Shown here: in pieces, positions 24,815 to 31,481 of the stretch
Layout: each line of letters opens with the position of its first letter
Position numbering within the stretch: the stretch's first letter is position 1
Source of the DNA: Cellulomonas fimi ATCC 484
Lineage (GTDB): Bacteria; Actinomycetota; Actinomycetes; Actinomycetales; Cellulomonadaceae
Direction of reading: 5' to 3'
Assembly (NCBI RefSeq): GCF_000212695.1
Contig: NC_015514.1
Coordinates: forward strand, 2,914,001 to 2,978,000
Length of the DNA stretch: 64,000 bases
The notes under the pieces: generated by a model
What the model was told of the DNA's origin: nothing
What the model saw: the letters and a program-made list of their open reading frames with translations, nothing else
Database searches by the model: none
Program-made: the position numbers and the translations under genes

Positions 24815-26488
24815 TCAGGCCGCGACGCGCCTCCCCACGTGCGAGCGCGCGTGCGCGAGGGCGCGGTCCAGGTCGTCGAACAGGTGGCTCTCGTGGCGCA
24901 GCTCGTCGAGCACGCCCACGCGCGTGAGCAGCTGGCGGTGCCGGTCCTGCACGCCCTTGACCAGCACCGTCACGCCCGACCGCTCGAGGTCCGCCACGAG
25001 CTCCCCGAGCGCGTGCGCCCCGGTCGCGTCGACCAGGCGCAGGTGCGACAGCCGCAGCACCACGACGTAGGCGTCCGCGTCGGCCCGGATCTCCGAACGG
25101 ATCCGGTCCGCGGCGCCGAAGAACATCGCCCCGTCGAGGCGGTAGAGCGCGATGTGCTCGTCACCCTCGTGCGCCGGACCGGGCAGCGGCTCGCGGTGCA
25201 CGGCCGTGGCCTTCGCGACGGAGCGCAGCGCGAAGAACGCGGCGACGAGCAGCCCGATCTGGACCGCCTCGACGAGGTCGACCGCGAGCGTGACGACGGC
25301 CGTCACGACGAGCACGACGGCGTCGGCGCGCGTCGAGCCGAGCACCGCGCGCACGGTCGCGAGCGACACCATGCGGGTCGCCGTCACGACGAGCACGCCC
25401 GCGAGCGCCGCGAGCGGCACGGCCGAGACGGGCCCCGTCGCGAACGCGATCACCGCGAGGATCACGAGCGCGTGCACGACCGCCGAGGCGCGCGTGCGGG
25501 CACCCGCGCGCACGTTGACGGCCGTCCGGGCGATCGCGCCCGTCGCGGGCATGCCGCCGAACACGCCCGACGCGAGCGACGCGAGCCCCTGGCCCACGAG
25601 CTCGCGGTCGGGGTCGTAGCGCCGCAGCTCGTCGTCGTCGCCTCCCCCGCCCGGCAGCGGGGGCACGGGCATCGCTGCCGCCACCCGGGCGGACAGGAGC
25701 GACTCGATCGCGGCGAGCGCGGCGACCGCGACGGCAGGCCCGATCAGCGCGCGCAGCGTGCCTGCGTCGAGCACGGGCAGTGCGGGCGCCGGCAGCGACG
25801 CGGGCAGCGCACCGATCCGCGCGACGGGCGCGTCGGCCACCTGCGCGACCACCGTGGCCAGGACGACCGCGACGAGCGACGCCGGGACCGCGGGGGCCAC
25901 ACGCGGCAGGGCGAGCATGACGACGGCGACCGCCGCCACGATCGCCAGGGTCCACAGCGTCGTGACCCCGTTGCCGAGGCTGTCCCCCACCGCGCGGACG
26001 GCCGTGACCAGAGGGTTGCCGCCGACCGGCTCCGTCACGCCCAGCGCCGCGGGCACCTGCTGCAGCGCGATGATCGCCGCGATCCCGAGCGTGAACCCCT
26101 CGACCACGGGCCACGGCACGAACGTCACGACCCGCCCGAGCCGCGCGACCCCCGCGAGCACGACGAGCACGCCCGCGAGCACCGCGACGACGGGCACCGC
26201 GCCCGCGCCGTGCTGCGCGACCAGCGGCGCGAGGACGACGGCCATCGCGCCGGTGGGCCCGGAGATCTGCACGTGCGAGCCGCCGAAGACCGCCGCGACG
26301 ACGCCCGCCACGACCGCCGTCACGAGCCCGGCGGCGGGGCCGACACCCGCACTGACGCCGAACGCGAGCGCGAGCGGCAGCGCCACGACGCCCACGGTCA
26401 GCCCGGCGAGCAGGTCGGCCCGCGCGACCCGCGGACGCAGGTCGACGTCGGCCCGGCCCGGCAGCAGGGCCCGCACGGACGCGATCAC
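24815..26488 (-). CDS. SulP-family anion transporter with STAS domain
   Basis: This 557-aa transporter is predicted to move sulfate, bicarbonate or another small anion. It has ten or more hydrophobic segments covering residues ~20-400. These include the SulP signature region Gly-Val-Val-Ala-Leu-Pro-Leu-Ala-Leu-Ala-Phe and Gly-Gly-Met-Pro-Ala-Thr-Gly-Ala-Ile-Ala-Arg-Thr. A cytoplasmic STAS domain makes up the last ~110 residues. An acidic Gly-Gly-Gly-Asp-Asp-Asp-Glu loop interrupts the transmembrane domain near residue 290. The start is GTG 26488, overlapping the ArsR stop as GTGA. It is co-transcribed with and probably controlled by that regulator. Confidence 0.92.
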   Translation of the reverse strand: MIASVRALLPGRADVDLRPRVARADLLAGLTVGVVALPLALAFGVSAGVGPAAGLVTAVVAGVVAAVFGGSHVQISGPTGAMAVVLAPLVAQHGAGAVPVVAVLAGVLVVLAGVARLGRVVTFVPWPVVEGFTLGIAAIIALQQVPAALGVTEPVGGNPLVTAVRAVGDSLGNGVTTLWTLAIVAAVAVVMLALPRVAPAVPASLVAVVLATVVAQVADAPVARIGALPASLPAPALPVLDAGTLRALIGPAVAVAALAAIESLLSARVAAAMPVPPLPGGGGDDDELRRYDPDRELVGQGLASLASGVFGGMPATGAIARTAVNVRAGARTRASAVVHALVILAVIAFATGPVSAVPLAALAGVLVVTATRMVSLATVRAVLGSTRADAVVLVVTAVVTLAVDLVEAVQIGLLVAAFFALRSVAKATAVHREPLPGPAHEGDEHIALYRLDGAMFFGAADRIRSEIRADADAYVVVLRLSHLRLVDATGAHALGELVADLERSGVTVLVKGVQDRHRQLLTRVGVLDELRHESHLFDDLDRALAHARSHVGRRVAA

Positions 26489-27081
26489 CGGGCGTCCCGG
26501 GCGTCGTCGGCGGGCGGCTCGTCGGCACCCGCACGCGTGCCGACGCCCTGCGGGGCGCCGGCTCCCACCGTCGCACCGGCTCCCGCGGGACCGGCGGCCG
26601 CCACCTCGGGACCCGGACGCGCGGCGGCCCCCGGGGGCATGTCGGCGCCGGTCAGCGCGGGCAGCGCGTCGGCCGCGGCGAGGCGCGCCCCCGAGTCGGC
26701 GAGCGTCTCGCGCAGGAAGGCCCGCGCGACGACGAGCAGCTCGGCGACGAGCGGGCGCCCGAGCCGGTACACGACCGCGTTGCCCGAGCGCGTGGAGGTC
26801 ACGACCCCCGCCCGCTTGAGCACGGCCAGGTGCTGCGAGAGGACCGACGCCTCGACCCCCGTCGCGGCGAGGAGCTCGCTCACGGGAGCGGCGTGCTCGG
26901 GTGCGGCGCTGAGCACCTCGAGCGCCTGGATGCGCGTCGGGTGGGCGAGGCACCGGAACAGCTCGGCCTTGATCGCGTACAGCGGCGCGGTCGCGGAGCT
27001 GGGGGTCGCGGGGCCGGTGGTGGCGGGGCCGGGGGTGGCGCCGGGGGTGGCAGGGCTGGGGGTGGCGGTACTGCCGGGCAC
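26485..27081 (-). CDS. ArsR-family regulator
   Basis: This is a 198-aa winged-helix repressor. The core (residues ~35-110) has Phe-Arg-Cys-Leu-Ala-His-Pro-Thr-Arg-Ile-Gln-Ala-Leu-Glu-Val-Leu and recognition helix Glu-Ala-Ser-Val-Leu-Ser-Gln-His-Leu-Ala-Val-Leu-Lys. It is flanked by a Pro/Thr/Ala-rich N-terminus of ~32 residues and a Pro/Ala/Gly-rich C-terminal tail of ~70 residues, both unusual for ArsR. A single Cys in the core argues against a classic Cys-pair metal site. GTG 27081 has AGGAGG four bases upstream, and that ribosome site overlaps the palindrome at 27091, so binding there would block translation and transcription alike. Confidence 0.9.
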   Translation of the reverse strand: MPGSTATPSPATPGATPGPATTGPATPSSATAPLYAIKAELFRCLAHPTRIQALEVLSAAPEHAAPVSELLAATGVEASVLSQHLAVLKRAGVVTSTRSGNAVVYRLGRPLVAELLVVARAFLRETLADSGARLAAADALPALTGADMPPGAAARPGPEVAAAGPAGAGATVGAGAPQGVGTRAGADEPPADDARDAR

Positions 27082-27090
27082 ATGACCTCC

Positions 27091-27120
27091 TGAGGACTTG
27101 CGGAGTTTAGCAAGTCCTCA
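27091..27120. promoter_or_regulatory. 30-bp perfect palindrome, ArsR operator
   Basis: TGAGGACTTGC (27091-27101) and its exact complement GCAAGTCCTCA (27110-27120) flank GGAGTTTA. It lies 9 bases upstream of the ArsR start. The inner ACTTGC/GCAAGT is a common ArsR half-site pattern. As RNA it could also fold into an 11-bp hairpin next to the ribosome site. Confidence 0.85.
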
Positions 27121-27160
27121 ATCCGTGCTGGGCGGGCCGTTGGTCCGGCACACCGCGCGC

Positions 27161-27892
27161 TCAGCCGTGCGGGACGCCCGCGATCATGCCGCCGTCGACC
27201 ACCAGCTCGGCGCCCGTGACGTACCGCGACTCGGCGGAGGCCAGGAACACCACGACACCCGCGACGTCCTGCGGCTCCGCGGGACGCCCGAGCGGGATGC
27301 GCTGCCGCGACACGTCGAGGTGCTCCGTCATGGGCGTCACGACGAACCCCGGGTGCACGGAGTTCACCCGGATGCCCGCGGGCCCGAGCTCCACCGCGAG
27401 CGACTTCGTCAGGCCGCGCACGCCGAACTTCGACGCCACGTACCCGTGCAGGCCCGCGTCGCCCCGCATCCCCTCGACCGACGAGATGTTGACGATCGAC
27501 CCGCGCCCCGCCGCGCGCATACCGGGCACGACGGCCCGCACCCCGAGGAAGGTCCCGGTCAGGTTGACCGCGAGGACCGCGTCCCACTGCTCCCGGCCGT
27601 ACCGTTCGATCCGTCCCGCGTTCGCGATCCCCGCGTTGTTGACGAGCACGTCGACCACCCCGAGCGCACCGGCGCGCTCGACCGCCGCCGACCACGACTC
27701 CTCGGACGTCACGTCGAGCGGCACCGCGACCGCCCGCTCCCCCAGCTCCGCGGCCAAGGCGTCGGCCTCGTCGGTCAGGACGTCCCCGACGACGACCGCC
27801 GCACCCGCCGCGTGCAGCGCGCGCACGTAGGCGGCCCCGAGCCCGCGCGCCCCGCCGCTCACGAGCGCCACGGCACCGTCGAGCCGCGTCAC
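27161..27892 (-). CDS. Short-chain dehydrogenase (SDR)
   Basis: This 243-aa NAD(P)-dependent oxidoreductase has Ser-Gly-Gly-Ala-Arg-Gly-Leu-Gly at the N-terminus and Asn-Asn-Ala-Gly near residue 85. The catalytic Ser ... Tyr-Val-Ala-Ser-Lys and the Pro-Gly motif His-Pro-Gly-Phe-Val are also present. It resembles 3-alpha/beta-hydroxysteroid and 3-hydroxyacyl dehydrogenase types. The start is GTG 27892, in the last of three tandem copies of an initiation region (27878-27964). It is the fourth gene of the SDR-TetR-oxidoreductase-SDR operon behind operator site 4. Confidence 0.9.
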   Translation of the reverse strand: MTRLDGAVALVSGGARGLGAAYVRALHAAGAAVVVGDVLTDEADALAAELGERAVAVPLDVTSEESWSAAVERAGALGVVDVLVNNAGIANAGRIERYGREQWDAVLAVNLTGTFLGVRAVVPGMRAAGRGSIVNISSVEGMRGDAGLHGYVASKFGVRGLTKSLAVELGPAGIRVNSVHPGFVVTPMTEHLDVSRQRIPLGRPAEPQDVAGVVVFLASAESRYVTGAELVVDGGMIAGVPHG

Positions 27893-27964
27893 CGCACAAG
27901 CCCTGGGTCGAGCCGCGTCACCGCGCACCCCCGGGGTCGAGCCGCGTCACCGCGCACCCCCGGC
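27878..27964. repeat. 29-bp tandem triplication of a start region
   Basis: Three 29-bp copies begin at 27878, 27907 and 27936. The last two are identical at 28 of 29 positions, and the first is diverged in its final third. Each contains, on the minus strand, GTGACGCGGCTCGAC, the beginning of the SDR gene. The copy at 27936 overlaps the upstream oxidoreductase stop as GTGA. Because 29 is not a multiple of three, the two outer copies open 10-codon frames that stop exactly on the next GTG. Confidence 0.92.
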
Positions 27965-28957
27965 GCCGTCCGCCCCCGACGCCACCGCGACGACCAGGCG
28001 GCCCGTCGTCCCCCCGGCGGCCAGCCGGGCCACGGCGTCGGGCGCGTCCGCGAAGGCGACGACGTCGCTCACCACGGGCCGCACGGCCCCCGAGGCGACG
28101 AGCGCGGACAGCGCCCGGTGCGCCGCCCGCACGAGGTCGGGGCGCCGGCGTGCGTACAGCGCCCAGTGCAGGCCGAGGACGCCGTAGTTCTTCACGAGCG
28201 CGTGCCCCGCGCGCACGTCCTGGATGGTGCCGGCCGCGAAGCCCACGACGACAACGCGCCCCTCGAACGCCACGCACCGTGTCGCGGCCTCGAACGCGTC
28301 ACCGCCGACGGGGTCGACGACCACGTCCGCCCCGGCACCGCCCGTGGCCTCGCGCACGGCGGCGACGACGTCCTGCGTCGAGCGGTCCACGACGACGTGC
28401 GCCCCGGCCGCGCGTGCGGCATCCGCCTTCGCGGCGGACCCGACGACGGCGACGACGCGCGCACCCGCTGCGACGGCGAGCTGCACGGTCGCGGTCCCCA
28501 CCCCGCCCGCCGCCGCGGTCACGAGGACCGTCTCCCCGGGCTGCAGCGACGCCCGCCGGTGCAGCGCGAACCACGCCGTCTGGTACGCGATGACGAAGCC
28601 CGCGGCCTCGGCGTCCGACAGCTCCGGCGGGCACGGCCACACCTCGTCGGCGCCGAGCAGCGCCTGCTCGGCGAGCACCCCGATCCGGGAGCCGACCACG
28701 CGGTCCCCGACGGCGACGTGCGCGACGCCGTCGCCGACCGCCCGGACCTCCCCGCACAGCTCGATGCCGGGCACGAACGGCAGCGGCGGACGCTCCTGGT
28801 ACTGCCCGCGAGCGAGGAGCACGTCCGGGAAGTTCACCGCCACGGCGCGCACGCCCACGAGGACCTGGCCGGGACCGGGGGCAGGCGGGTCGTCGACGTC
28901 GACGAGGTGCAGCACGTCGTCCGGCTCCCCGTACCGCACCACGTGCCACGCGCGCAC
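27947..28957 (-). CDS. Quinone oxidoreductase-like MDR dehydrogenase
   Basis: This is a 336-aa medium-chain reductase without zinc ligands, of the NADPH:quinone/enoyl reductase group. The N-terminal substrate domain contains Asn-Phe-Pro-Asp-Val-Leu-Leu-Ala-Arg-Gly, and the nucleotide motif Ala-Ala-Gly-Gly-Val-Gly lies near residue 150. The start is GTG 28957, two bases after the TetR stop. Family members reduce quinones, 2-alkenals or enoyl thioesters. In this operon an enoyl-CoA or unsaturated intermediate is a reasonable guess. Confidence 0.9.
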   Translation of the reverse strand: MRAWHVVRYGEPDDVLHLVDVDDPPAPGPGQVLVGVRAVAVNFPDVLLARGQYQERPPLPFVPGIELCGEVRAVGDGVAHVAVGDRVVGSRIGVLAEQALLGADEVWPCPPELSDAEAAGFVIAYQTAWFALHRRASLQPGETVLVTAAAGGVGTATVQLAVAAGARVVAVVGSAAKADAARAAGAHVVVDRSTQDVVAAVREATGGAGADVVVDPVGGDAFEAATRCVAFEGRVVVVGFAAGTIQDVRAGHALVKNYGVLGLHWALYARRRPDLVRAAHRALSALVASGAVRPVVSDVVAFADAPDAVARLAAGGTTGRLVVAVASGADGAGGAR

Positions 28958-28959
28958 GG

Positions 28960-29550
28960 TCAGCCCCGTCCCGGCCCGGCGGCGATGCCGGTGAGGAACA
29001 GCTCCGTGAGCTGCGCGGCGACCTGCTCCTTCGTCTCGGGCCCCTCGGGCGAGAACCACGTCGGAAGGTAGTGCACGTCGGCGAAGAAGTGCGCGACGAG
29101 CACGCCGCGCGGGACGTCGGTCCGGTACAGCCCCTCGGCCTGGCCCTTCTCGACGAGCCCGGCGAAGGTGTCGTGGTAGGCGCGGCGGCGGCGCGTGACC
29201 TCCTGCTGCCGCGGCTGCGACAGCATGTGCACGCTGCGGAAGAAGACCGTGCCCTCCAGCAGGAAGTCGATCGACGTCTCGATGACGTCGACGCACACCG
29301 CCCGCAGCGTCACCTCGATCGGCTCGCCCCGCGCGACGATCGCGTCGAGGTGGTCGGTCTGCAGCGTGAGCATCCGGTCGTAGATCGCGAAGAGCAGGTC
29401 GTCCTTCGACTGGAAGTAGTGGTACATGGCGCCCTTGGTGACGCCGGCCTGCTCGACCACCTGCTGCACGGAGGTGTTCGCGTACCCCTGGGCCGCGAAC
29501 AGCCCGAGTGCGGCCCGCAGGACGTCGTCGGCCACGCTGGTCTGCTTCAT
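28960..29550 (-). CDS. TetR-family regulator, candidate controller of the regulon
   Basis: This 196-aa repressor has a canonical TetR helix-turn-helix at residues ~10-55, including Thr-Ser-Val-Gln-Gln-Val-Val-Glu-Gln-Ala-Gly-Val-Thr-Lys-Gly-Ala-Met-Tyr-His-Tyr-Phe. This ending is typical of KstR2/FadR-like acyl-CoA-responsive members. The C-terminal ligand domain is helical. The start is ATG 29550 with AAGGA 9 bases upstream, after the SDR stop. Its operon begins with operator site 4, so it is probably autoregulated and is the best candidate to bind all four ATACCG-N6-CGGTwT sites. The inducer would be a CoA thioester of the pathway; this is inference. Confidence 0.9.
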   Translation of the reverse strand: MKQTSVADDVLRAALGLFAAQGYANTSVQQVVEQAGVTKGAMYHYFQSKDDLLFAIYDRMLTLQTDHLDAIVARGEPIEVTLRAVCVDVIETSIDFLLEGTVFFRSVHMLSQPRQQEVTRRRRAYHDTFAGLVEKGQAEGLYRTDVPRGVLVAHFFADVHYLPTWFSPEGPETKEQVAAQLTELFLTGIAAGPGRG

Positions 29551-29554
29551 GCGG

Positions 29555-30313
29555 TCATCCTTCCCCCCACGGGCGCACGCTGACGCCACCGTCGAGCACG
29601 AGCGTCTGCCCCGTCACCCAGGAGGCGTCGTCGGACAGCAGGAACGCGACCGGCCCGGCGACGTCCTCGGGCTCGCCGAGCCGGCCGAGCGGGTAGCGCG
29701 CGGCGACGGCCGCCTCGTCGTCCTCGTACAGGCGCCGCGCGAGCCGCGTCCGCACCACGGCGGGGGCGACGGCGTTGACGCGCACGCGCGGCGCGAGCTC
29801 GACCGCGAGCTGGGCCGTGAGGTTGAGCAGGGCAGCCTTGGACACGCCGTAGAACGCGATCCCGGGGCTCGCCGTGAGCCCTGCGGCCGACCCCGTGCAG
29901 ACGACGGACGCACCCTCGTGCGCACCCAGTCCCGCCGCCACGGCGTCGCGCGTCCACTCGAGCGCGGCGACGACGTTGACGGCGAGGATCTTGTCGACCG
30001 CAGCGCGCTCGATCTGCAGCGCGGGTCCGTAGACGGGGTTGATGCCGGCGTTGTTGACGAGGTGGTCGATCCGGCCGAACCGCTCGACGGTCGTGGCGAC
30101 CGCCTGCGCTCGGTGCCCGGCGTCGTCGACCTTGCCCGCGACGGCGGCGGCACGGTCCGCCCCGAGCGCCTCGACCGCCGCCGCGAGGGTGTCCGGGTCG
30201 CGGCCCGTCAGGACGACGCGCGCCCCCTCGTCGACGAGCCGCCGCGCGACGGCGAGACCGATCCCCCGGCTCGCGCCGGTGACCAGCGCGACGCGGTCCT
30301 CGAACCTGCGCAC
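29555..30313 (-). CDS. Short-chain dehydrogenase (SDR)
   Basis: This is a 252-aa SDR with Thr-Gly-Ala-Ser-Arg-Gly-Ile-Gly, Asn-Asn-Ala-Gly and the catalytic Ser-Ala-Ala-Gly ... Tyr-Gly-Val-Ser-Lys. Its start is GTG 30313 with GAGGGGG 6 bases upstream. It is the first gene of a four-gene operon and lies 18 bases downstream of operator site 4, so its leader is very short. By family it could oxidise a 3-hydroxyacyl-CoA or a secondary alcohol, the step that LvaD performs in levulinate catabolism. Confidence 0.9.
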   Translation of the reverse strand: MRRFEDRVALVTGASRGIGLAVARRLVDEGARVVLTGRDPDTLAAAVEALGADRAAAVAGKVDDAGHRAQAVATTVERFGRIDHLVNNAGINPVYGPALQIERAAVDKILAVNVVAALEWTRDAVAAGLGAHEGASVVCTGSAAGLTASPGIAFYGVSKAALLNLTAQLAVELAPRVRVNAVAPAVVRTRLARRLYEDDEAAVAARYPLGRLGEPEDVAGPVAFLLSDDASWVTGQTLVLDGGVSVRPWGEG

Positions 30314-30331
30314 CGGGACCCCCTCGTCTCG

Positions 30332-30349
30332 AAACCGACCGTTCGGTAT
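30332..30349 (-). promoter_or_regulatory. Predicted TetR operator, site 4
   Basis: Read towards the SDR-TetR operon it is ATACCG-AACGGT-CGGTTT. A TACCCT -10 box lies 5 bases upstream (30360-30355 on the minus strand), so the operator covers the start of transcription. This is the same geometry as site 1. Confidence 0.78.
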
Positions 30350-30402
30350 GTCGGAGGGTACACGACGGTCCCGGCCGCCGTGCACCCCTCGCCCACTACC
30401 GT

Positions 30403-31344
30403 GTGAGCGTGAACACGAGCACCGCCCCCGCCCGGCCCGCCCGCGCGCTGCCGACCGGTACCCAGCACACCCTCACGCACGGCGACCAGCACGCCGTCGT
30501 CGCCGCCGTCGGCGCGAGCCTGCGCTCGTACCGCGTCGGCGACCGCGACGTCGTGCTGCCGTTCGCCGAGACGGACTCCGCCCCCGCGTTCTCGGGCGCC
30601 GTCCTCGCCCCGTGGCCCAACCGCCTGACCGACGGCGAGTACACGTTCGACGGCACCGACTACGAGGTGCCCGTCACCGAGCACGCGCGCGGCACCGCCC
30701 TGCACGGGCTCGTCGCCTACGTCGCGTTCTCCGCGACCACCGCGACGGACACGCACCTCGTCCTCGAGCACACCGTCGTGCCGACGCCCGGCTACCCGTG
30801 GTCCGTCCACCTCGCGGTCGCCTACACGCTCGACGACGCCGGCCTGCGCGTCGAGGTCACCGCGACCAACGTCGACGCGACCGAGGCGCCCTACGGCATC
30901 GGCTTCCACCCCTGGCTGTCCCCCGGGGACGCCGCGGTCGACGACTGCACGCTCCAGGTCGACGCGACCACGCACGTCACGGTCGACGGGCGCCTGCTGC
31001 CCACCGGCACCGAGCCGGTGCACGGGCAGTTCGACCTGCGCACCCCGGCCGCGCTGCGCGGCGTGGCGCTTGACGACGCGTGGCTCGACGTCACGCGCGA
31101 CGCCGACGGCCTGTCGTGGATCCGGCTCGCGGCCCCCGACGGCCGCACGGCCGCGCTGTGGGCCGACGACACGTTCGACGCGTGGCAGGTCTGCACCGGC
31201 GACGGCATCCCCCGCATCGACCGCCGCGGCGTCGCGGCCGAGCCGATGACGTGCATCGCGGACGCCTTCCGCACCGGCGACCTGCTGGTCCGCCTCGCGC
31301 CGGGGTCCAGCCACCGCGTCACCTGGGGCCTGCGCCTGCTCTGA
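30403..31344 (+). CDS. Aldose 1-epimerase family protein
   Basis: This ~313-aa galactose-mutarotase-fold enzyme interconverts sugar anomers. The catalytic regions are visible: Ala-Pro-Trp-Pro-Asn-Arg-Leu near residue 68, His-Gly-Leu near 100, and Gly-Ile-Gly-Phe-His-Pro-Trp-Leu near 167. The C-terminal Trp-Gln-Val-Cys-Thr-Gly-Asp and Val-Ala-Ala-Glu-Pro-Met-Thr-Cys region supplies the general-base Glu. GTG 30403 and GTG 30409 are both possible. A TACCGT -10 box (30397-30402) places leaderless initiation at 30409. It diverges from the SDR-TetR operon and is followed by a hairpin. Confidence 0.92.
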   Translation: MSVNTSTAPARPARALPTGTQHTLTHGDQHAVVAAVGASLRSYRVGDRDVVLPFAETDSAPAFSGAVLAPWPNRLTDGEYTFDGTDYEVPVTEHARGTALHGLVAYVAFSATTATDTHLVLEHTVVPTPGYPWSVHLAVAYTLDDAGLRVEVTATNVDATEAPYGIGFHPWLSPGDAAVDDCTLQVDATTHVTVDGRLLPTGTEPVHGQFDLRTPAALRGVALDDAWLDVTRDADGLSWIRLAAPDGRTAALWADDTFDAWQVCTGDGIPRIDRRGVAAEPMTCIADAFRTGDLLVRLAPGSSHRVTWGLRLL

Positions 31345-31350
31345 CGCACC

Positions 31351-31384
31351 GCCCGGGTCGTCGGCGTCCGCCGGCGGCCCGGGC
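31351..31384 (+). terminator. Hairpin terminator candidate
   Basis: GCCCGGG (31351-31357) pairs with CCCGGGC (31378-31384), and there is further GC pairing inside the loop. It lies 6 bases after the epimerase stop, ahead of the converging carboxypeptidase gene. Confidence 0.6.
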
Positions 31385-31481
31385 CGGCACGGCCCTGCCG
31401 CGAGGCCGCCGCGACGTCCTCGGCGACAATGCCGCCCCTCACCGCCGGTCAGACGGGGAAGGAGCCGCCGCTCAGCGGCGG

